Source: Desulfosarcina cetonica JCM 12296
Lineage (GTDB): Bacteria; Desulfobacterota; Desulfobacteria; Desulfobacterales; Desulfosarcinaceae
Direction of reading: 5' to 3'
Assembly (NCBI RefSeq): GCF_001311845.1
Contig: NZ_BBCC01000004.1
Location: 26,291 to 90,290 of the forward strand
Length of the DNA stretch: 64,000 nt
Under the pieces are notes generated by a model, which searched no databases, had not been told where the DNA came from, and worked only from the letters and a program-made list of their open reading frames with translations. Both the position numbers and the translations under genes were made by a program. The stretch's first letter is position 1. Each line of letters opens with the position of its first letter. This document shows positions 55,233 to 64,000 of this stretch, one piece after another.

Positions 55233-56975
55233 TTATTTTACGCGGCCCTCGCGCCAGGCCTGGATCAGCTTGTCGTAATCAACGGTTTCCCCCTTGGGTT
55301 TCTCGTTGGCCAGCTTGGCCTTGGGTGCGCCGGGTTGGTTCAGCCAATAGGCCTCCTCTTTTTTGGGATTCAGCTTGGGCCCGCATTCGCCCTGGGTTCC
55401 GGAACGGGCGATCCGTTCCATGACCTTGTCCATCTCATTGGCCAGGTTATCCATGGCGGTATCGACCGTCACCTCGCCGGAGACCGCCTCGCCGATGTTC
55501 TGCCACCATAACTGCGCCAGCTTCGGATAATCGGGCACATTGACACCGGTGGGCGTCCAGGCCACGCGGGCCGGGCTACGGTAGAATTCCACCAGGCCGC
55601 CCAGCTTGGGTGCCCGCTCGGTAAAGGATTTGTCGCGAATGTCGCTGTCGCGGATGGGGGTCAGTCCCACATGGGCCTTTTTCAGCGAGGTGGTTTTGGC
55701 CACACAGAACTGGGCGAACAGCCAGGCCGCCTTGCGACGTTCCAGGGGCGTGCTCTTCATGAAGGTCCAGGAACCACAATCCTGTAGCCGAGCTTCATCC
55801 CTTCTTCCCAATAGGGCCGTGGGGTGAGGGTGCCATGCGCCATTTGGGAGTTCCGTCTTCATTGACCGTGGGCCCGGGTGCGACCATGCTGGGGACGAAG
55901 GCCGTGTACCAGAAGATCTGCTGGGCCACGCTGCCGTTGGCCAAAAACGGTAGGTAGGTGTAAAAGTCCATCCCCAGGCTGCCCGGGGGTGCATATTTTC
56001 TCAGCCATTCCATGTATTTTCGCAGGGCATACTTGGCCGCCGGGCCGTTGGCCGCACCGCCCCGGGCCACGGTAGCACCCACCGGACGGCAGCCTTCCAT
56101 GCGAATGCCCCACTCATCCACCGGTTTTCCGTTGGGGATGCCCTTGTCGCCGGCCCCGGCCATGGAAAGCCAGGCGTCGGTAAACCGCCACCCCAGATCG
56201 GGCGCCTTTTTGCCGTAGTCATTATGCCCGAATACGGCCTTGCCGTTGATTTCGCGCACATGCTCGGTAAAAAACTCGGCAATATCCTCGTAGGCCGACC
56301 AGTTGACGGGCACCCCGAGTTCATAGCCGTAGATTTCCTTGAATTGCTTTTTGAAGTCGTCGCGCTTGAACCAGTCGTAGCGAAACCAGTAGAGATTGGC
56401 AAATTGCTGGTCGGGTAGTTGATAAAGCTTGCCGTCCGGACCGGTGGTAAAGGATTTTCCCATGAAGTCGTCCACATCCAGGGTCGGCAGGGTCACCGCC
56501 TTGCCCTCGCCGGCCATGAAATCAGACAGGGGGACCACGTACCGTAGCGGGCGTGGGTGCCGATTAAATCGGAGTCGTTGATCCAGGCATCGTAGATGTT
56601 CTCACCCGAGGCCCACTGGGTCTGTAGTTTTTCGATAACATCGCCTTCTTGGATCAGGTCGAAGGAGACCTTAATGCCGGTGATTTCCTCAAAGGCCTTG
56701 GCCAGGACCTTGGCTTCGTATTCATGGGTCGGAATGGTTTCGGAGACCACCTTGATGTTCATGCCCACAAAGGGTTTGGCCGCCTTGATGAACCACCCCA
56801 TCTCTTTCATTTGTTCTTTTTTGGAAAGGGTCGATGGCTGGAACTCCTCATCAACCCACTTCTTGGCCGCCGCCATGTCGGCTGCCGCCGGACCTGTTGC
56901 CAGCGTGACCAGCAACATTGCCACGCCGCCCAGGAGCAATATTCCAGGTATCCGTTTTTTCATCAAACGTGTCAT
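55233..56975 (-). CDS. glpV: GlpV-like glycerol ABC transporter substrate-binding protein, three frameshifts
   Basis: About 580 residues after repair. Periplasmic receptor with a signal peptide (RIPGILLLGGVAMLLVTLATGPAAA, start 56975 behind AAAGGAGG). Breaks: HARYG joins YVVPLSDFM near 56543; SPHGP joins YWEEGMKLGY near 55822; GY joins QDCGSWTFMKSTP near 55790. Large family-1-type binding protein; the length of about 580 and the company of DUF2160 and two ATPases match the glpVSTPQ glycerol importer described in Rhizobium. Being last in the operon is unusual only in being separated by 167 bases from the gene before it, which may allow extra expression. Confidence 0.82.
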
Positions 56976-57142
56976 CGGTGCCTCCTTTTGTTGGCCTTCG
57001 TTGGGGGATAGGGGCAGCCCGCCTTCCCTTAAAGGCGAGGCCCCATGGGTTAGCGAAGAGATACAACACGGGAGGGCTTGCCCGCGCGGCCAAGGGTGAG
57101 CCGGATACATGAATCGGAAAACGGCGCCACGGATGCCGCGCA

Positions 57143-57421
57143 TCATCCCCAGCGCATGACGATGATGATCCAGGCCACGGCGATCGGCATGGCAAACCAC
57201 AGATTCCAGTCGCTCAAGCCGATCCAGGCCAGGTGAATGTAGGCGGTGCCCAACAGCCCGATAAAAAACCGGGTGCCCCGCGTGGTCGGTATTTTCAGGA
57301 AACCGGTACGTTCGACGGTCGGAGAAATGATCTCCCAGGCCAGCATGCCGCAAATCATCAGAAAGATAGCCGAAAAAAAGATCGCTGACGGGACTGTCCA
57401 GTACATCCAATCCAAACGCAT
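57143..57421 (-). CDS. DUF2160 small membrane protein of the glycerol transporter
   Basis: 92 residues with about three hydrophobic segments (YWTVPSAIFFSAIFLMICGM, GTRFFIGLLGTAYIHLAWI, WFAMPIAVAWIIIVM). DUF2160 genes are found nearly always between the permease and binding-protein genes of GlpSTPQV-type systems; the role is unclear, possibly an extra channel subunit. Start 57421 follows GGAGGGTC, 10 bases after the preceding permease stop. Translation is therefore probably coupled. Confidence 0.8.
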   Translation of the reverse strand: MRLDWMYWTVPSAIFFSAIFLMICGMLAWEIISPTVERTGFLKIPTTRGTRFFIGLLGTAYIHLAWIGLSDWNLWFAMPIAVAWIIIVMRWG

Positions 57422-57431
57422 CTGACCCTCC

Positions 57432-58225
57432 CTAGACACGGCCCAGGGCAAAGCCCTTGGCCAGGTGGTTGCGCACAAACCAGATGACCAGCGCGCCCGG
57501 CACAATGGTCAAAATGCCGTTGGCGGCCAAAAGCCCCCAATCCAGGCCGGTGGCACTGATGGTACGGGTCATGGTGGCGACGATGGGTTTGGCCGCGGTA
57601 ACGGTCAGCGTACGGGCGAAAAGCAGTTCGACCCAGCTGAACATGAAGCAGAAAAATGCCGTCACCCCCACGCCGGCGCGGATCAACGGCAAAAACAGGG
57701 TGAAGAAAAAGCGGGGAAACGAATACCCGTCGATGAAGGCCGTTTCGTCAATCTCTTTGGGAATGCCGGACATAAACCCTTCCAGAATCCACACCGCCAG
57801 CGGAACGTTGAACAGGCAGTGGGCCAGGGCCACGGCGATATGGGTGTCGATCAGCCCGAAGGTGGAGTACAACTGAAAATAGGGCAGCAGGAAAACCGCT
57901 GGCGGGGCCATGCGGTTGGTCAACAGCCAGAAAAACATCTGCCCGTCCCCGAGAAATTTATAGCGCGAGAAGGCATACGCCGCCGGCAGGGCAAAGGCCA
58001 GGGAGATGATCGTGTTGAGACTGACATAAATCATGGCGTTGATGTAACCCGAGTACCAGGTCGGATCGGTGAAGACCTTGATATAATTCTTGAACGTCAG
58101 GTTCTCCGGATAGAGGGCGAAAGTACTCAGGATGTCCGCGTTGCTGCGCAAGGACATGTTCAACATCCAGTAGATGGGTATCGCGATCAGCACGAAATAG
58201 AAAATCAGGGCGGCGGTTTTGATCT

Positions 58226-58229
<4 letters not shown>
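57432..58229 (-). CDS. glpQ: ABC transporter permease GlpQ-like (MalG type)
   Basis: 265-residue inner-membrane permease with six predicted spans. The cytoplasmic EAA loop EIDETAFIDGYSFPRFFFTLFLPLIRAG docks the ATPases. N-terminal topology and length are MalG/UgpE-like. It overlaps the glpP-like gene by four bases (ATGA) and is followed by DUF2160. Together with GlpP it would form the glycerol channel. Confidence 0.88.
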
Positions 58230-59110
<881 letters not shown>

Positions 59111-59122
59111 GGGAGAGTCCTC

Positions 59123-60208
59123 CTACCCGACCAACCGTTCGTCGGCGAACAACTTGGTGTGCTCCGGTGGAAACCTCAGCCATGCACGGCCGGCGGGTAC
59201 CGGATGATCTTCAGGAATGCGGATGTTGACGGTATATCCTTCGAAGCGGGTGGTGATGACCTTGAAGCTGCCCTGATCTTCCACCGTTTTGATGGTCGCG
59301 GGGACGCCACCCGCGATGGCGCGATCGTGAAGTTCCAAATGCACGGGCCGGATGCCCAATTCGAGCTTGCCCGGACGGGTGGCCGCGGCCGAGGCGGTTT
59401 GCGGGGAGACCGCGATGGCCGTTTGGCCCACCGTTGCCGTTTCACCCGTAATGGTGCAGGGTAAAAAGTTCATTCCCGGGCTGCCGATGAAATAGCCGAC
59501 AAATTTGTGCGTGGGGTTTTCAAACAGGGTTTGCGGTGTGCCGACCTGAACGATTTCTCCGTCGACCATCAGCATCACCTGCTCGGCAAAGGTCAGGGCT
59601 TCGACCTGATCGTGGGTGACGTAGATCAGGGTCAGCTTCAGTTGTTCGTGAACCTCCTTGAGTTTTCGCCGCAGATGCCATTTCAGGTGCGGGTCGATGA
59701 CGGTCAGGGGCTCGTCGAACAGCACCGCCGCCACATCGCTGCGCACCAACCCGCGTCCCAATGAGATCTTCTGCTTGGCATCGGCGCTCAGACCCGCTGC
59801 CTTCCTGTTCAGATCCGGGGTCAGGTCGAGCATCTCCGCCACTTCGCGGACCCGTGCTTCGGCATCCTGCCGGCGGTAGCCCCGGTTTTTCAGCGGAAAG
59901 GCCAGATTGTCGAAAACGCTCATGGTGTCGTAAAGCACGGGGAACTGAAACACCTGGGCGATGTTGCGTTTTTCGGGCGGCAGGGCCGTCACCTCCCGGC
60001 CGTCGTAAAGCACCCGTCCCCGGCTTGGCCGGAGCAGTCCGGAAATCACGTTGAGCAGGGTGGTCTTGCCGCAACCCGAGGGGCCGAGCAGGGCATAGGC
60101 CCCGCCGTCCTGCCACACCGTATTGATCTCCTTGAGGGCGTAATCCGCCGGCCTTTCGGGGTTCGGCTGGTAAGCGTGGGCGATCCGGTCGAATTCAATG
60201 CGCGCCAT
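59123..60208 (-). CDS. glpT: GlpT-like ABC transporter ATPase with a degenerate signature motif
   Basis: 361 residues: nucleotide-binding domain (about 1-235) and a C-terminal TOBE/OB domain (GKLELGIRPVHLELHD). Walker A GPSGCGKTT, Q-loop VFQFPVLYD, Walker B VAAVLFDEPL and the switch His in YVTHDQVEAL are intact. The ABC signature is LSADAKQKISLGRG instead of LSGGQ. It pairs with the glpS-like ATPase, whose signature is intact but whose switch His is missing. Note this is the ATPase glpT of the glycerol importer, not the E. coli glycerol-3-phosphate antiporter of the same name. Its start overlaps the end of glpS by 14 bases. Confidence 0.85.
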   Translation of the reverse strand: MARIEFDRIAHAYQPNPERPADYALKEINTVWQDGGAYALLGPSGCGKTTLLNVISGLLRPSRGRVLYDGREVTALPPEKRNIAQVFQFPVLYDTMSVFDNLAFPLKNRGYRRQDAEARVREVAEMLDLTPDLNRKAAGLSADAKQKISLGRGLVRSDVAAVLFDEPLTVIDPHLKWHLRRKLKEVHEQLKLTLIYVTHDQVEALTFAEQVMLMVDGEIVQVGTPQTLFENPTHKFVGYFIGSPGMNFLPCTITGETATVGQTAIAVSPQTASAAATRPGKLELGIRPVHLELHDRAIAGGVPATIKTVEDQGSFKVITTRFEGYTVNIRIPEDHPVPAGRAWLRFPPEHTKLFADERLVG

Positions 60209-61317
60209 GGACACCCCCCGTTGCCGGTTGGCTGCATGATGCGTTATCCGACGGGGCGGTCACCAGGTGTCCGTCGGGAGCATAGGCGAATAGGTGGCAG
60301 GGGTTGACGAAAATGGCGATCGGCTGTCCCATGCCAATGGCATGGACCCCATCTTGCTGAACCACGAATGAACGCCCGCCGTGATTGACGTAGATAAAGG
60401 TTTCCGAGCCGTTGATTTCGGCCAGTTCGACAATGCCGTTGATTTCGATGTCATCCGCGGCCTGTCGTGAAAGCCAAAGGTGGTTGGCACGGAAGGCAAA
60501 GTGATACTTCCCTGGCGCCAAGCCGGCCAGATGGCCGGTCAGGGGGATGGGGATGTTCTCTCCCATTTGGGCCGCGCCATCGGCCACCCGGCTGTCCAAC
60601 GCATTGATCGGCGGGTCGCTGAACACTTCGGCCACCCTGAGACGATCGGGGTGTTGGTAGACCTTTGCCGTGGGACCGGTTTGAAGCACCCGCCCCTCAT
60701 CGAGCACGGCAACCTGGCCGCCGAGCATCAGGGCTTCTGAGGGTTCGGTGGTGGTGTAGACCACGATGGCCTCCCGGCGCTGGAAGATCTCCTGCAATTC
60801 AGCCTGAGTTCCTCGCGCAGTTTGTAATCGAGGTTGACCAAGGGCTCGTCGAGCAGCAGCAGGCGGGCCTCCTTGACCAGTGCCCGGGCGATGGCCGTGC
60901 GCTGCTGCTGACCGCCGGAAAGCTCGGCCGGCAATCGGTTGAGCAGCGTTTCGAGGTGGAGCATTTCGGCGGTTTGGCGAACCCGGCGGTCAAGCTCTTT
61001 TTTGGGCACCCCGCTGATTTTCAGCGGTGAGGCAATATTGTCGTATACCGTAAGCGAAGGATAGTTGATGAACTGCTGGTACACCATGGCGACGCTGCGT
61101 TTGCGCACGGAGACGCCGGTCATGTCCCGGCCGTCGATGATCAACCGTCCGCGGGTCGGGCGATCGAGCCGGCCAGGATGCGTAAAAGGGAGGTTTTACC
61201 GGACAGGGTGCGGCCGAGAAGGACATTGCGCGAACCGGTTTCAAAAGCGAGGTCAATATCGCGAAGGTGGGTTTCGCCGCTCACCACTTTGGTGACACAC
61301 TGGAGCGTCAACCCCAT
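60195..61317 (-). CDS. glpS: GlpS-like ABC transporter ATPase, two frameshifts
   Basis: About 374 residues after repair; start 61317 (MGLTLQCVTKVV) behind GAGGGGAG. Walker A GRTLSGKT, Q-loop VYQQFINYPSLTV, canonical signature LSGGQQQRTAIARAL and Walker B LLLLDEPLVNLD. The switch region reads VVYTTTEPSEAL, with Thr in place of the catalytic His. C-terminal TOBE domain (GKYHFAFRANHLWLS). Frames join near 61172 (RILAG joins LDRPTRGRLIIDG) and near 60802 (REELRL joins ELQEIFQRREA). First gene of the operon. A palindromic operator overlaps its promoter -35. Confidence 0.85.
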
Positions 61318-61412
61318 GTTTGAAACTCCCCTCGACAGGTGCATGGATGCGTGACTGCAAAATTGAAATAGAGTGAATTAACTTCATTAAAAATTGATTG
61401 ATCAAGAACTAA

Positions 61413-61448
61413 ATCCTAACAACCAAGATGGGTTTTCGCAAGGGAAAA
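61413..61448 (-). promoter_or_regulatory. glp operon promoter with GlpR-type operator
   Basis: On the minus strand TTGCGA (61441-61436), 17-base spacer, TAGGAT (61418-61413). The palindrome TTTTC-N6-GAAAA at 61433-61448 covers the -35 box. The same palindrome occurs before glpR and glpA. The rest of 61318-61607 is AT-rich and shows no gene. Confidence 0.7.
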
Positions 61449-61607
61449 TTAGTCGACCCAAGAACGATATAAATTAAACCAATTACTTTCCAAATCGAAA
61501 AATGCGTCCGGGATGGCAACCCTTACCAGGCAGGGCGGAACACCTCGGTCCATCGAAGGCGGGTACGGCGGCGTATGATTTATGAAAACAGTGGATGTTG
61601 ATGGGTT

Positions 61608-62414
61608 TCAGACCACGTGGAGGGTCACCTCGGCGGCGGCGATGATTTCCGCGAGACCGGCGGGGGGCTGGCGATCGGTGAACAGTTCGTCGATTTCGGC
61701 GATATTGCCCAATCGGACCATGGCGTTACGGCCGAACTTGGTGTGGTCGGCGGCCAGGAAAATCTTGCGGGAGTTGTCGATGATGGCCCTGGCGGCACGA
61801 ACCTCGCGATAGTCGAAGTCCAAGAGGGTCCCATCCAAGTCAATCCCGCTGATGCCGATAATGCCGTAGTCCACCTTGAATTGGCTGATGAAATCGATGG
61901 TCGCCTCGCCGATGATCCCCTGGTCGCGGTGGCGGACCAAGCCTCCGGCCACGATGACCTCAAAGTTATCGTTCGCACTCATAATCGAGGCCACGTTGAG
62001 GTTGTTGGTGATTACCCGCAACCGTTTGTGGTTGCCCAGCGCACGGGCGATGGCTTCCGTCGTTGTGCCGATATTGATGAATAAAGACGCATTGTCCGGG
62101 ATGTGTTTGGCCAGGAGCTGCGCAATGTTCTGCTTTTCCCGGAAACAAAGCACCTTGCGCTCGTTATAGGCCACATTTTCCGTCGACGTGGTGCTGGCCG
62201 CACCGCCGTGATACCGATACAAAACGCCTTGTTCGCTGAGGGTGTTGATGTCGCGGCGGATGGTCTGGGGGGTTACCGAAAAGGTCTGGGCCAGGGTGTC
62301 GATCGTGACGAACCCCTGGGATTGAACAATCTTTCTTATTTTTTGGTGGCGCTCGCGCACCGGTACGGCCTTGCTGATTGTGCTGGCGTCGGTTTGGGAG
62401 GAAGGGGTCGGCAT
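61608..62414 (-). CDS. glpR: GlpR, DeoR-family transcriptional repressor
   Basis: 268 residues. N-terminal DeoR helix-turn-helix (RERHQKIRKIVQSQGFVTI, then TLAQTFSVTPQTIRRDINTL) and a C-terminal sugar-phosphate-sensing domain (FINIGTTTEAIARAL, VIVAGGLVRHRDQGIIG, GISGIDLDGTLLDFDYREV, FLAADHTKFGR). This pattern, with VTPQTIRRD, is that of GlpR, which is released from DNA by glycerol-3-phosphate. It lies between the transporter operon (minus strand) and divergent glpA. Palindromes shared by all three promoters make it the probable repressor of the whole locus, including itself. Confidence 0.9.
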   Translation of the reverse strand: MPTPSSQTDASTISKAVPVRERHQKIRKIVQSQGFVTIDTLAQTFSVTPQTIRRDINTLSEQGVLYRYHGGAASTTSTENVAYNERKVLCFREKQNIAQLLAKHIPDNASLFINIGTTTEAIARALGNHKRLRVITNNLNVASIMSANDNFEVIVAGGLVRHRDQGIIGEATIDFISQFKVDYGIIGISGIDLDGTLLDFDYREVRAARAIIDNSRKIFLAADHTKFGRNAMVRLGNIAEIDELFTDRQPPAGLAEIIAAAEVTLHVV

Positions 62415-62455
62415 GGATATTCCTGGCGGTGGGCCACCACCGGAGCAAAATCGAT

Positions 62456-62471
62456 TTTTCGTTATAGAAAA
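62456..62471. promoter_or_regulatory. GlpR-type operator upstream of glpR
   Basis: TTTTCGTTATAGAAAA: TTTTC-N6-GAAAA, same arms and spacing as at 61433-61448 and 62600-62615. It stands 42 bases before the glpR start, suited to autoregulation. Confidence 0.6.
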
Positions 62472-62599
62472 TAGCTGAGCAGGTGTTACCCAAAACGAAA
62501 ATTATTGGATGACAACCACCCGGCCGTGTGGTATTTTTCAAGCAAGAACTAACTGAATCAACCGATAATATGCTTGAACAGCGTACCATCCGCAAGGGA

Positions 62600-62615
62600 T
62601 TTTCTCAAGCGAAAA
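62600..62615. promoter_or_regulatory. GlpR-type operator upstream of glpA
   Basis: TTTTCTCAAGCGAAAA, TTTTC-N6-GAAAA, 53 bases before the glpA start. Ten of ten arm positions match the copy at 61433-61448. Confidence 0.65.
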
Positions 62616-62667
62616 TATGTTGTCCCGACGGATTGCGGGATATCTGGACCAGGCCGCCGAGGGATCA

Positions 62668-64000
62668 ATGGGCAAGACGCTTACAACCCAGGTGCTGATC
62701 ATCGGTGGGGGGGTCACCGGTACAGGCCTTGCCCGCGATCTGGCGTTGCGCGGCCTCGACTGTCTTCTTGTTGACAAGAAAGATATCAATGCCGGCGCCT
62801 CTGGCGCCAATCATGGCCTGCTGCATAGCGGTGCACGCTATGTTGCCTCGGATGCCGCCGCTGCCCGTGAGTGCGCCAGGGAAGGCGCGCTGATCAAACG
62901 ACTCGCGCCCCAATGCGTGGAAGATACGGGCGGTTTCTTCGTGGGAATCAAGGGCGACGACGAAACCTACATCGCCGATTTCGCCAACCGCTGCCGGCAA
63001 TGCGGCATTGTGGCCACGGCGGTCGATCCCAAGACGGCCCTGGAGATGGAGCCGTGCCTTTCAACCGATGTTATCGCCGTTTACGCCGTGGCGGATGCAT
63101 CCATCGATCCGTTTAAGCTCTCCTTGGACAACCTTGCCCAGGCGCAGTCCCTGGGAACCCGTTACCTGGCGCACCACCAAATGGTCGGCGTTGAAAAAAA
63201 GGGCGCCGCATCCATAGCGTAAGACTCAAGGACCCCATCAGCGGTCGCCTAGTGCGGGTGCATGCCGAGCAGATCGTCAATGCCAGTGGGGCGTGGGCCG
63301 GTGAAGTGGCGGCCATGGCCGGCGCCCGGATCGACATGATCTATTCCCAGGGAACCCTGATCATCACCCAGATGCGTCTGGGCGAACGGGTGATCAACCG
63401 GCTGCGCAAGGCCGCGGATGCCGATCTTCTCGTGCCGGCGGGAACGGTTTCCATTTTCGGAACCACCGCCAGACGGATTGATGCCCCGGATCACTGCCGG
63501 CCCACCACGGCGGAAATCGATGACATGATCAGCGATGGGATGACCATGGTGCCCAAACTGGCCACCACCCGCTTCATCCGTGCCTACGCCGGCGTCCGCC
63601 CCTTGGTCAGATCGGGCAGCGGGACCGATGACCGCGCGGTGAGCCGGGGGTTTTCGCTGCTGGACCATGAAGCCGACGGGCTGGACAATTTCATCAGCAT
63701 TACCGGCGGCAAACTCACCACCTATCGGCTGATGGCCGAAAAAGCCGCCGATTTGGTTTGCCTACGGATCGGCAACCCCACACCGTGCCGCACGGCCATC
63801 GACCCCCTGCCCCCGTCGGATCCGGCCCGGTACACGGAGCCTGGATTCACGCCCAGGATGTGGTTTAAAAAAAAGGATCCGTCCGATCTGCTCCTCTGCG
63901 AGTGTGAAATGGTCCCCATCAGCGTGTTCGAGGAGATCGCCGCCACGCTCGCCCAGGCGGGGCAGCACCCGGGACTGCTGGCGATGGGGCAACGCAGCCG
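62668..64000 (+). CDS. glpA: Anaerobic-type glycerol-3-phosphate dehydrogenase GlpA, frameshifted, 3' end beyond the window
   Basis: FAD-dependent dehydrogenase converting glycerol-3-phosphate to dihydroxyacetone phosphate with electrons to the quinone pool. Start 62668 (MGKTLTTQV) behind GAGGGA. Motifs: FAD site VLIIGGGVTGTGLARDLALRG, GASGANHGLLHSGARYV, VNASGAWAGEVA and the C-terminal ISITGGKLTTYRLMAEKAADLVC. The region LLCECEMVP holds the cysteines that open the C-terminal BFD-like [2Fe-2S] domain of GlpA, distinguishing it from GlpD. Frame break near 63205: VEKKG joins GRIHSVRLKDP (one base missing). Continues past 64000; glpB/glpC would be expected next. Confidence 0.9.

Overview
The window looks like a chromosomal segment of a dissimilatory sulfate-reducing bacterium of the Desulfobacterota, most likely Desulfobacterales (Desulfosarcina/Desulfococcus-like). 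It carries most of the sulfate-respiration core: aprBA (APS reductase), qmoABC (its membrane electron donor complex) and dsrABD plus dsrN (dissimilatory sulfite reductase). A tetraheme class III cytochrome c and methylmalonyl-CoA epimerase fit the same picture. The placement rests on gene content and protein motifs; no search was run.

Layout. 1-3.2 kb: SLC13 anion transporter, orphan periplasmic binding protein, universal stress protein. 3.2-4.6 kb: a REP-like palindrome, a DUF134 regulator and two Gly/Arg-rich small proteins. 4.6-12.3 kb (minus): aprB-aprA-qmoA-qmoB-qmoC. 12.3-13 kb: non-coding, with a MITE-like repeat. 13-24.4 kb: accessory genes (YkgJ cysteine-cluster protein, SDR, HD protein, DHH protein, TIM-barrel isomerase, sensor kinase, B12-fold protein, TetR plus aminotransferase, zinc-ribbon protein). 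24.6-27.3 kb: clpB. 27.3-37.5 kb (minus): a nitrogen-assimilation supercluster in transcription order PII-2, amtB2, glnD, amtB1, PII-1, glnA, asnB, with two sigma-54 promoters. 38-42 kb: aminotransferase, methylmalonyl-CoA epimerase, a molybdopterin oxidoreductase. 42.5-46 kb (plus): tatA-tatC-ycaO, then cytochrome c3. 46.3-50.6 kb (minus): dsrA-dsrB-dsrD-dsrN. 50.9-55.1 kb: an unrecognised protein with a TPR partner, dapA, a second YkgJ protein. 55.2-64 kb: a glycerol-type ABC transporter operon (glpS-glpT-glpP-glpQ-DUF2160-glpV), glpR, and divergent glpA running off the right edge.

How the genes connect. AprAB reduces APS with electrons delivered from the menaquinone pool through QmoABC. 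DsrAB, with its activator DsrD, reduces the resulting sulfite. DsrN amidates a tetrapyrrole and probably serves siroheme amide synthesis. The two PII/AmtB pairs, GlnD, an adenylylatable GlnA and AsnB make a complete ammonium sensing and assimilation module. The glycerol transporter, GlpR and GlpA share one palindromic operator type.

Quality warning. At least 26 apparent short indels, nearly all missing bases in short homopolymers, break 19 otherwise well-conserved genes, including aprA, qmoB, dsrB, glnA and glnD. Both reading frames on either side of each break match the family, so this is best explained by uncorrected sequencing or assembly errors rather than mass pseudogenisation. Broken genes are annotated here as single genes over their full extent.
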